Part shown: one piece after another, positions 24,220 to 31,200 of the stretch
How positions within the stretch are numbered: position 1 is the first letter of the stretch
How the letters are laid out: the number at the start of each line of letters is the position of its first letter
The notes under the pieces: generated by a model
Databases searched by the model: none
The model's input: the letters and a program-made list of their open reading frames with translations, nothing else
Told to the model about the DNA's origin: nothing
NCBI RefSeq assembly: GCF_006716815.1
Contig: NZ_VFPS01000002.1
Span: 62,001-126,000 of the forward strand
Direction: 5' to 3'
Source of the DNA: Microbacterium lacticum
GTDB taxonomy: Bacteria; Actinomycetota; Actinomycetes; Actinomycetales; Microbacteriaceae
Length of the DNA: 64,000 nucleotides
Translations under genes and position numbers: made by a program

Positions 24220-25296
24220 TTAGGCGTAGCGGCGAACGGCTTCCCGGATAGCTTCGGCGTGCTGGTAAATCTGTTCGAGCGACTCGAGCGCGTGGCGCGT
24301 CTCGTTCTTTTCCGGGTCGAGGAGGCCGAGAAATTTCTGCTTGCCGTTGAAGTGGAGACGTGCGATCGGCTTCCGGTTGTTGTCGTCAAGTAGCACGGCG
24401 AAGTAGCTCTTCGCGTCACGCTGGGTGATCCTCTGCGGTTTGACCTCACCGCACGCAATAGCTTTCACGATCTGATACCCCTCGAGCTCCTCGAGCGTGG
24501 TCTCGATCTCGGTATCCCTGTCCAGGTCTTCCGCGACCACAGGTTCACTGGACACGCTCGCATTGTTGAGGGGTGCGGAGGTGACGCCAAGAGCGCTCTT
24601 TAGGCGGTCGTTGACGCTTTCGGTCAGGAACTGCCGGGTCGCCTTCCCGACGAGCGCCGTGAACTGGTCACGGACCTTCTGCGTGAATGCTCCCTCGTAC
24701 ACGCGCGAGGTGAAGAACTTGATCCACTCGTCGGAGGGCTCGCGGAACTGCTTCGCTATCTCCCTCTTGAGAGCACCCACGTATTTGAGTTCGCCCGCAG
24801 CACTGATGATCGAATCGAGGTCAAAGCTGTCCTTCGTGAGCTTTTGGATCTCAGGAATGAGCGTCTCGTCAATGTCGAGCAAATCCAGCACAAGGAAAGG
24901 CTTTGAGTCCATCCGGTTGGGCGCGTCCAGATCCGTGTAGAACTCCCACACAACGCCGTTAGTCAGGGCAGCGAGGCGCGCGTTCGTGACTGAGAAGTAC
25001 CGGAACAGTTGTGAAGCGTGCTCAATTTTCAGCTGTCCGAGCGAAGCCTTGCATTCAATCAGGATCTGCACTTCACCATCGCGAACGATGGCGTAGTCGA
25101 CCTTCTCTCCCTTTTTCGTTCCCACATCCGCGGTGAACTCGGGGATCACCTCAAGAGGATCGAACACGTCATAGCCGAGAATGGTCGAGATGAACGGCAT
25201 GACGAACGCGTTCTTGGTCGCTTCCTCAGTGCCGATAGCTGTGGCCTGATTCTTCACCTTCGCGGCCAGTGCAGCGAGTCGATCCTGGAACTCCAT
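24220..25296 (-). CDS. Stand-alone HsdR N-terminal-type (PD-(D/E)XK) nuclease domain protein
   Basis: A 358-residue protein whose N-terminal half matches the HSDR_N domain of type I restriction enzymes: NAFVMPFISTILGYDVFDP, then GEKVDYAIVRDGEVQILIEC with Asp, Glu and the following Lys of a PD-(D/E)XK site, and FRYFSVTNARLAALTNG. The C-terminal half (about 180-358) is helical then a small beta-rich region and is unknown. There is no HsdM, HsdS or helicase domain. Lower GC and rarer codons than neighbours suggest acquisition. ATG 25296 has AGGGGT upstream. A defence role is inference. Confidence 0.75.
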   Translation of the reverse strand: MEFQDRLAALAAKVKNQATAIGTEEATKNAFVMPFISTILGYDVFDPLEVIPEFTADVGTKKGEKVDYAIVRDGEVQILIECKASLGQLKIEHASQLFRYFSVTNARLAALTNGVVWEFYTDLDAPNRMDSKPFLVLDLLDIDETLIPEIQKLTKDSFDLDSIISAAGELKYVGALKREIAKQFREPSDEWIKFFTSRVYEGAFTQKVRDQFTALVGKATRQFLTESVNDRLKSALGVTSAPLNNASVSSEPVVAEDLDRDTEIETTLEELEGYQIVKAIACGEVKPQRITQRDAKSYFAVLLDDNNRKPIARLHFNGKQKFLGLLDPEKNETRHALESLEQIYQHAEAIREAVRRYA

Positions 25297-25339
25297 TGTT
25301 ACCCCTGTCCTGATTCAAACGTCCAACCCTGCGAGCGTT

Positions 25340-25454
25340 GACTCGCCCCGGCGTGTCTGGAGAGTGTTTTGCTGGTGTCAGCCGGCTTGTTCGACCGGTT
25401 CGTTGCGAGCGTAGTCGAGTTGTTCGACCTCGAGGGGCGTGAGGTCGTGGGCCT
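25340..25454 (-). mobile_element. 3' end of an IS3-family element (fragment B1)
   Basis: Encodes only the last codons of an IS3 OrfB (LTPLEVEQLDYARNEPVEQ, then AG, stop at 25378) and the terminal region to 25340. It is an inverted copy of the end at about 27572-27668. It is broken at 25454 by another IS3 end. Confidence 0.8.
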
Positions 25455-25704
25455 TGACCCCGGATCGTGGACACGGTGTCATTTCGGTTATGCCGCTTCC
25501 GTGAGGATAGCGAAGGTGGCGGTCTCGTAGGCGTTCGGGGTGATGTTGCCGATCGCGGAGTGGCGCCTGCGGGTGTTGTAGCGGTTCGCCCACCGGAACA
25601 CGGCCCGGTAGGCCGTGGGCGCGTTCGGGAACGCGGGTCGGCCTTCGAGCAGTTCGCGCTTGAGGGCCGCGTTGAAGCTCTCGGCGAGGGCGTTGTCGGC
25701 CGAT
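25455..25704 (-). mobile_element. 3' end of a second IS3-family element (fragment C)
   Basis: Starts with a typical IS3 terminus TGACCCCGGATCGTGGACAC. Coding sequence 25488-25704 reads ADNALAESFNAALKRELLEG, then the family's C-terminal RRRHSAIGNITPNAYE and a stop. The 5' four-fifths are missing. Confidence 0.8.
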
Positions 25705-25705
25705 T

Positions 25706-25745
25706 ATCCGGCTAATTGGCCTCGGGTTTGCGTTTGGCCGGATAA
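25706..25745. repeat. Inverted repeat TTATCCGGC...GCCGGATAA, unexplained
   Basis: Perfect 9-bp arms with a 22-base spacer lie between IS fragment C and the complete IS3. Not a terminus of either neighbour; possibly a recombination core or the end of a lost element. Confidence 0.45.
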
Positions 25746-25807
25746 GGCTCAGCCGCGGCCGAGTTGTCGGAGTTGGGGAATGCTGAGCCTTTGGTTGACT
25801 CGTTTCC

Positions 25808-26695
25808 TTATCCCGCCAGGCAGGCGGGGTGTTTCATGATGGTCTCGAACTCGATGGGCGTCAACTTCCCGAGTCTTCGTTGACGGCGGCATCGGTGGTA
25901 GCGTGCCTCGATCCAGTACACGATCGCGAGGCGAAGCTCGTCACGGGTGGTCCACTGCTGCTGGTTGAGGACGTTCTTCTGCAGCAGACTGAACCAGTTC
26001 TCCATGGCCGCGTTGTCCGCGCACGCGCCGACTCTGCCCATCGATCCGCGCAGCCCGAAGTGTCGAAGGGCACGCCGGAATCTACGGCTTCGAAATTGAC
26101 TGCCTCTATCGGAATGCACCGTCACCCCGGCTGGCTTACCGCGCCGGTGGAATGCGTCGGTGAGCGCGTCAACGGCCAGTCGGGCCTTCATCCGGTCGCT
26201 GATCGAGTAGCCCACGATCCGGTTGCTGAACACGTCCTTGACCGCGCACAAGTACACCTTGCCCTCACCGGTTCGGTGTTCGGTGATGTCGGTGAGCCAC
26301 AACTCGTTGGGCCGGTCGGCGGTGAAGTCACGTCTGACATGGTCGTCGTGCACGGCAGGACCCGGCCGGCGATGCTTCCGAGAGCCCTTGCGGCGGTGCG
26401 CGGCCGAGAACATGCCCTCCTGCGAGCACACCCGCCACACGCGACGCTCAGACACCTGCCAGCCGTCGTCGACGAGTTCGTCGGAGATGAGCCGGTACCC
26501 CTGACAACGGTCCTCATCCCACACGTCCCGGGCAGCGTTGATCAGATGCGCCTCGTCCCAGTCGCGATCGCTGACCGGATTGGCCAGCCACTGGTAGTAC
26601 GCCTGCTTGGAGAAGCCGAGGACCCTGCACGCCACCGCGACCGACACCCTCACGGGGGCGCCGGCCGCAGCCAGTTCACGGACGAGCGGGAACAC
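25808..26695 (-). CDS. IS3-family OrfB (integrase-domain part of transposase)
   Basis: 295 residues: an N-terminal HTH_21-like region (FSKQAYYQWLANPVSDRDWD) and an rve core with WLTDITEHRTGEGKVYLCAV, VHSDRGSQFRSRRF and NAAMENWFSLLQKNVL giving the DDE residues. It is probably made as an OrfAB fusion by -1 frameshifting rather than from its own GTG. Confidence 0.9.
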   Translation of the reverse strand: MFPLVRELAAAGAPVRVSVAVACRVLGFSKQAYYQWLANPVSDRDWDEAHLINAARDVWDEDRCQGYRLISDELVDDGWQVSERRVWRVCSQEGMFSAAHRRKGSRKHRRPGPAVHDDHVRRDFTADRPNELWLTDITEHRTGEGKVYLCAVKDVFSNRIVGYSISDRMKARLAVDALTDAFHRRGKPAGVTVHSDRGSQFRSRRFRRALRHFGLRGSMGRVGACADNAAMENWFSLLQKNVLNQQQWTTRDELRLAIVYWIEARYHRCRRQRRLGKLTPIEFETIMKHPACLAG

Positions 26696-27036
26696 TATTT
26701 TGGGGACGCAGCACCGATCCGAAGGTTCGCTTGCGAAAGATACGCCGCGGCCTTCCGGAGGATCTCGTTCTCCATCTCCAACTCGCGGATCCGCTTGAGC
26801 ATCTTCGCCTGCTCACGCTGCCCGTCCCGATCGCTCGACGCCGCCGGCGCGATCCCGCGGCCGGCCAGCTCGACGTTACGCACCCACGCCTGCAACGCCG
26901 ACTTCGAGATCCCCATATCCGCGCAGACCTGCTTCTGCGACATTCCCTGCGTGAGCACCAGAGCGACCGCGTCGCGCTTGAACTCCTCCGAAAACTTCAC
27001 CGGCATGACTTCATCCTTCCCGCCCCGATCCTTCAA
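26695..27036 (-). CDS. IS3-family OrfA (HTH part of transposase)
   Basis: 113 residues: HTH ([38 protein letters not shown]) and a leucine-zipper-like helix ([20 protein letters not shown]). Translation probably starts at the inner ATG (MPVKFSEEF). Its last codons contain the slippery heptamer. Confidence 0.88.
   Translation of the reverse strand: MKDRGGKDEVMPVKFSEEFKRDAVALVLTQGMSQKQVCADMGISKSALQAWVRNVELAGRGIAPAASSDRDGQREQAKMLKRIRELEMENEILRKAAAYLSQANLRIGAASPK
26698..26704 (-). promoter_or_regulatory. -1 frameshift slippery sequence CCCAAAA in the IS3 element
   Basis: On the minus strand C CCA AAA TAG: the heptamer fits X XXY YYZ and lies directly before the OrfA stop. Slippage by -1 leads straight into the OrfB frame. 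Confidence 0.7.
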
Positions 27037-27077
27037 ATCAAAGCAGTCCCAGAGTCAACCAAAGCTTCAGCATTCCC

Positions 27078-27323
27078 AAGGTGTTCTTCGCCGACCCCCA
27101 CTCGCCCTGGCAGCGGCCGACGAACGAGAACACAAACGGGTTGCTGCGTCAGTACTTCCCGAAGGGCACGGACCTCTCGCGGTGGTCGGCCGAGGACCTC
27201 GAAGCCGTCGCTCTCGCGCTCAACAACCGGCCACGGAAAAGCCTGAACTGGCGCACTCCCGCGGAAGTCTTCGGGGAGCAGTTACGCTCGCTTCAACAAC
27301 ACGGTGTTGCAACGACCGGTTGA
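27078..27323 (+). mobile_element. IS30-family element, 3' fragment of transposase
   Basis: The plus strand reads [33 protein letters not shown] and [18 protein letters not shown], the C-terminal catalytic end of an IS30 transposase with the final Glu. It is followed by the IS30-like end GTTGCAACGACCGGTTGA. The 5' part is lost where the complete IS3 begins. Confidence 0.85.
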
Positions 27324-27668
27324 GCCCAGTGTCTACACGTCGATCGCGTTCACCGACCGGCTCATCGACGAAGGCATCGACCCGTCCGTCGGGTCCGTCG
27401 GCGACGCGTACGACAACTCCCTCGCGGAGTCGCAGATCGGCCTGTACAAGTCCGAGCTGATCCACCATGAAGGGCCCCGGCGCGACGTCGACCAAGTCGA
27501 GGCCGCCACTGCCTCCTGGGTGCTGTGGTTCAACACCGAACGCACCCACGGCTCCATCGACGACCTCACGCCCGTCGAGGTCGAACAACTCGACTACGCT
27601 CGCAACGAACCGGTCGAACAAGCCGGCTGACACCAGCAAAACACTCTCCAGACACGCCGGGGCGAGTC
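27324..27668 (+). mobile_element. IS3-family element, 3' fragment (B2)
   Basis: Coding part to 27630: VYTSIAFTDRLIDEGIDPSV, GSVGDAYDNSLAESQIGLYK, ending DYARNEPVEQAG. About 95 bp at its end are repeated in inverse orientation at 25340-25436. The two fragments thus bracket the whole IS cluster as inverted repeats. Confidence 0.85.
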
Positions 27669-27937
27669 ACCATGCCTCTGACCGCGTTGCCGACGGGTCC
27701 GCAGACACGCTACCGCCGCCCGAAGTGACCGCTGAGAGCAGTTTGCTCAGTTTCCCGCATGGGATGGAATCGGGAAATCGGCTCGGATTTCGGCGTTCTG
27801 AGACGCCGATTGAAGCCCTCCGGAGGGCCTTGGCTTCGGCTCATAGCTTTTACAAATGCGGGCAAAAAGCGGGCAAAAACGCATTCTGGGAGGTCTGACC
27901 ACAGAAGAAATACCTGATCAGAGTTAAAAAATGGGTG
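27669..27937. other. Non-coding junction between the IS cluster and tRNA-Arg, with tandem 11-mers
   Basis: No supported gene. GC falls compared with the core. GCGGGCAAAAA occurs twice in perfect tandem (27858-27868, 27869-27879), 59 bases from the tRNA 3' end. A T-run for the tRNA transcript lies at 27925-27931 (read on the minus strand). Such repeats beside a tRNA 3' end resemble arm sites of integrative elements; no integrase gene is present. Confidence 0.45.
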
Positions 27938-28009
27938 TGCCCCTGGAGGGATTCGAACCCCCGACCATTCGCTTAGGACGCGCCTGCTCTTCCACTGAGC
28001 TACAGAGGC
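27938..28009 (-). tRNA. tRNA-Arg (anticodon CCU), imperfect anticodon stem
   Basis: The 72-nt cloverleaf has acceptor GCCTCTG/CAGGGGC, D stem GCTC/GAGC, T arm GGGGG-TTCGAAT-CCCTC, discriminator A, and no encoded CCA. The anticodon loop GTCCTAA gives CCU. The anticodon stem GGCGC/GCGAA has two opposed G-A positions at its outer end. A -10 TAGACT lies ten bases upstream. Confidence 0.8.
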
Positions 28010-28019
28010 GGGCCCGTCG

Positions 28020-28025
28020 AGTCTA
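28020..28025 (-). promoter_or_regulatory. -10 element TAGACT of tRNA-Arg
   Basis: TAGACT on the minus strand, ten bases before the tRNA 5' end. The same hexamer occurs 11 bases before tRNA-Thr. Confidence 0.6.
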
Positions 28026-28055
28026 CCGGCCGGGCCGGTGCACGCCGATCGCCGT

Positions 28056-28865
28056 TCAGCCGACGCGACGGAAGAGGCGGGATGCCAACACGGCAGTTCC
28101 GCCGGTCGTGGAGGCGATCGCCACGAACCCGGCAGCCGTCGCTGCCGCGGTGCCTTCGGTGGAGGCATCCGCCGTCAGATACGCCAGCGTGAGCGCCGCC
28201 GTCGCGGCGACCGCGGCGAGAACGAGTAGAGCGACCGTGCCGGCGACGCCAGCGCGCCTGTCGGACGGCGCCACGGGGCGCACCCGCGCGAGCACCGCAC
28301 CGCCGAGAAAGACGTAGATCGCGACGACGAGCACCCCGGCGACGACATCGCTCGGGCGGTGCCACTGGCTCCCCACGAGAAGGGATCCCACGGCGACGAT
28401 CGCAAGGGAGCCCACCGCCGCGATCACGGGCCGCAGCCGCGGCGCGCACACGAGGAACAGCGCGAACACCGCCGACACGAACACCGTCGTATGCCCCGAT
28501 GGGAATGAGTTGTGCCATGCGCCCGTCGCCCCGTTGTCGGGACGCGTCAGGACCTCATGCTTCAGCAGCTGGCTCGTCAGGTTCGCCGCGGCCACCACGA
28601 TGAGCGCGAGCCCCGTGGCCACTCGCTGCCGCCGGATCGCGCCGATCACGACCGCAATCAGAACGACCCCGGCGCTCAGCAACGGCACGGCATCCAACAG
28701 GGTCGAGGCCTCCGCAACGACGGCGAACTGCGCCCCGGTGCGCGCCTGCTCGTCGATCAGCTGCCCCATGTAGCCCTGCACGAAGAACAGGTACGAGGCA
28801 GCGAGTAGCACGGCGAGCACCGCGGCGGTTGCCACGAAGTGCCAGGCGCGGGGTGCTGCTCTCAT
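28056..28865 (-). CDS. PAP2-family membrane phosphatase
   Basis: A 269-residue integral membrane protein with the three PAP2 motifs: KHEVLTRPD, PSGHT, and SQWHRPSDVVAG. It probably dephosphorylates a lipid phosphate or pyrophosphate such as undecaprenyl pyrophosphate at the outer membrane face. Stands alone downstream of poxB on the same strand. Confidence 0.9.
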   Translation of the reverse strand: MRAAPRAWHFVATAAVLAVLLAASYLFFVQGYMGQLIDEQARTGAQFAVVAEASTLLDAVPLLSAGVVLIAVVIGAIRRQRVATGLALIVVAAANLTSQLLKHEVLTRPDNGATGAWHNSFPSGHTTVFVSAVFALFLVCAPRLRPVIAAVGSLAIVAVGSLLVGSQWHRPSDVVAGVLVVAIYVFLGGAVLARVRPVAPSDRRAGVAGTVALLVLAAVAATAALTLAYLTADASTEGTAAATAAGFVAIASTTGGTAVLASRLFRRVG

Positions 28866-28923
28866 GCTCCGATGCTCGCACGCGCACTTGAGCGTCAGCG
28901 CAGAACGCGCCCAGAAGGTGCGA

Positions 28924-30663
28924 TCAGTGGAAGAGGCGCCGCCACACGTTCGTGTCGGCCAGGTCGAGCAGCTCGTCGCCGCGCCCCGAGAGCACCGTCT
29001 TCAGCGCCCACACCGTGAAGCCCTTGATCTGCGCGGCCGTGATCGTCGGCGGCATCGACAGCTCCTCGCGCGCGGTCACCACGTCGACGAGCACGGGCCC
29101 CTCGGTCTCGAGCGCCCGGGTCAGCGCGCCGCGCAGCTCCGACGCCTTCTCGACCCGGATGCCCGTGATCCCCACAGACTCCGCGACGGCGGCGAACGAC
29201 GGGTTCTCGAGCTCCGTGCCGAAGTTGACGATGCCCGCCGCCTTCATCTCGAGCTCGACGAAGTTCAGCGACGAGTTGTTGAACACGACGATCTTCACCG
29301 GCAGATCGTTCTGCCGGATCGACAGCAGGTCCCCCATCAGCATCGCGAGGCCGCCGTCGCCGGAGAGCGCCACGACCTGCCGCGACCGGTCGGATGCCTG
29401 GGCGCCGAGCGCCTGCGGCATCGCGTTCGCCATCGACCCGTGCAGGAACGACCCGAGCAGCCGGCGCTTGCCGTTCATGGTCAGGTAGCGCGCCGCCCAG
29501 ATGACCGGGCTTCCCACGTCGGCCGTGAACACGGCATCCTCGCTCGCCAGCTCATCGAGCAGCCGCGCGACGTACTGCGGGTGGATCGGCGCCTTGCCGT
29601 CGTCGACGGCCAGCTCGTCGAGCCCCTTCCGCGTCTTGCGGTAGTGCTCGACAGACTCCTTCGCGAACGCGTCGCTGCGCCCTTCGTCGATCAGCGGCAG
29701 CAGCGCCGCCGCGCTCTCGCGCACCCCGCCGACGAGACCCACGTCGATGGGCGTCCGCCGCCCGAGCTGCTCGCCGCGCAGGTCGACCTGCACGATCTTC
29801 GCCTTCTCGGGGAAGAACTGCCGGTACGGAAAGTCGGTGCCGAGCATCAGCAGCGCATCGCACTTCTCCATCGCCCGATACCCCGACGCGAAGCCGAGCA
29901 GCCCCGTCATCCCGACATCGTACGGGTTCTGCCACTCGATGTGCTCCTTGCCGCGCAGCGCATGCACGATCGGCGCCTGCAGCTTCGCGGCGAGCGCGAT
30001 CACCTCGTCGTGCGCCCCCGCGACGCCCGCACCGGCGAGGATCGTCACCTTCTTCGCGCCGTTCAGAATGGATGCCGCGGCCTCCAGCCCCGAGGCATCC
30101 GGCACCACCGTCGACCGAGTCGGCAGGATCGGCGCCGTCGCGCGGCGATCGGGAGCGTCGGCGAAGAACACGTCGCCCGGCACGACGACGACGGCGACAC
30201 CGCGCTTCTCGACGGCCGTGCGCATCGCGATCTCGAGCACCCACGGCAGCTGTGCCGGGTCGCCGACCAGCTCGGAGTAGACGCTGCACTCGCGGAACAG
30301 CTCCTGCGGGTGGGTCTCCTGGAAGTACGTGCTGCCGATCTCGGCCGACGGGATGTGCGAGGCGATCGCGAGCACCGGCACCCGGTTGCGGTTCGCGTCG
30401 AACAGGCCGTTGATGAAGTGCAGGTTGCCCGGGCCGCACGAGCCGGCGACGACCGCGAGCTCGCCGTTCAGCTCGGCATCCGCCCCCGCCGCGAACGCCG
30501 CGGCCTCCTCATGGCGCATGTGCATCCACTGGAGCGCGTCCTTGCCGCTGTCGCGGCGCAGCGCGTCGGTGAAGGCGTTGAGCGAGTCACCGGGAAGGCC
30601 CCACACCCGGGTGACGCCGGCCCGCTTGAGAGTGTCGATGAAGAAGTCTGCAACGTTCGCCAT
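28924..30663 (-). CDS. poxB: Pyruvate dehydrogenase (quinone) / pyruvate oxidase, TPP- and FAD-dependent
   Basis: A 579-residue ThDP enzyme: GLPGDSLNAFTDALRR, RHEEAAAFAAGADA (ThDP-activating Glu), SCGPGNLHFINGLFDA, central FAD/Rossmann domain with LAGAGVAGAHDE, and the ThDP motif GDGGLAMLMGDLL...NN. It oxidises pyruvate to acetate and CO2, passing electrons to menaquinone at the membrane. It could supply acetate for the symporter encoded elsewhere in the window. Single gene, no strong ribosome-binding site. Confidence 0.93.
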   Translation of the reverse strand: MANVADFFIDTLKRAGVTRVWGLPGDSLNAFTDALRRDSGKDALQWMHMRHEEAAAFAAGADAELNGELAVVAGSCGPGNLHFINGLFDANRNRVPVLAIASHIPSAEIGSTYFQETHPQELFRECSVYSELVGDPAQLPWVLEIAMRTAVEKRGVAVVVVPGDVFFADAPDRRATAPILPTRSTVVPDASGLEAAASILNGAKKVTILAGAGVAGAHDEVIALAAKLQAPIVHALRGKEHIEWQNPYDVGMTGLLGFASGYRAMEKCDALLMLGTDFPYRQFFPEKAKIVQVDLRGEQLGRRTPIDVGLVGGVRESAAALLPLIDEGRSDAFAKESVEHYRKTRKGLDELAVDDGKAPIHPQYVARLLDELASEDAVFTADVGSPVIWAARYLTMNGKRRLLGSFLHGSMANAMPQALGAQASDRSRQVVALSGDGGLAMLMGDLLSIRQNDLPVKIVVFNNSSLNFVELEMKAAGIVNFGTELENPSFAAVAESVGITGIRVEKASELRGALTRALETEGPVLVDVVTAREELSMPPTITAAQIKGFTVWALKTVLSGRGDELLDLADTNVWRRLFH

Positions 30664-30832
30664 GCTTCGACGCTACGCCCCCTGGGCTCTCTGCGCCTAG
30701 GGTTGACAGCCGCAAACCTCCATATCCCGTGTGAGTGCGAGCCCAAGGTGTGTCAGAGGGTTGCGATCGGCGCACATTCTCGGAATCGTGGCCGACTCAT
30801 CCACGCAAAGCACTCCACGGAAGGAGAGCACC

Positions 30833-31114
30833 ATGCTCACACTCACCGAGAACGCCCGCACCGCCGTCAAGCACCTCACCGAGCGGATTCCCGCCGACTC
30901 GGCGGGCCTGCGCATCGCACAGGCCACGGCACCGAACGAGGGCTACGCCGTCACTCTCGCCGACGCGCCCGAGGAGGGCGACACGGTCGTCGAGGATGCC
31001 GGGGCGCGGGTCTTCGTCGACGCGGTCTCGACCGTGCAGCTCGACGACCGCGTACTCGACGCGCAGATCGACGAGAACGGCGGCGTCGGTTTCGCGCTCG
31101 CGCAGCGCCGCTGA
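30833..31114 (+). CDS. HesB/IscA-fold protein without cysteines
   Basis: A 93-residue protein of the HesB-like fold (LTENARTAVKHLTERIP, GLRIAQ, DAVSTVQLDDRVLDAQID, GVGFAL). It lacks all three cysteines that bind iron-sulfur clusters in IscA/ErpA. Cysteine-free forms are found in actinobacteria; their role is unknown. GGAAGGAG is well placed before the ATG. Followed by a strong hairpin. Confidence 0.83.
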   Translation: MLTLTENARTAVKHLTERIPADSAGLRIAQATAPNEGYAVTLADAPEEGDTVVEDAGARVFVDAVSTVQLDDRVLDAQIDENGGVGFALAQRR

Positions 31115-31133
31115 TTCCGCCTTCGGAACCACG

Positions 31134-31168
31134 GATGGCGCCCCGGCACACGATGCCGGGGCGCCATC
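31134..31168. terminator. Hairpin terminator between the HesB-like gene and dnaE2
   Basis: Perfect 15-bp stem (GATGGCGCCCCGGCA and complement), 5-base loop, no T-run. Sits between convergent genes. Confidence 0.75.
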
Positions 31169-31200
31169 TGTGGTCTACAGCCGTAGCGCTCGGGCGCGGG

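Larger units (their letters stand above)
25776..27077 (-). mobile_element. IS3-family insertion sequence, complete, with OrfA and OrfB
   Basis: Terminal repeats GGGAATGCTGA...TTTGGTTGACTC occur inverted at both ends. Two overlapping frames, OrfA then OrfB in -1 phase, are joined by a CCCAAAA slippery heptamer. The flanks differ because the element sits between fragments of other ISs; no duplication is seen. Confidence 0.88.
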
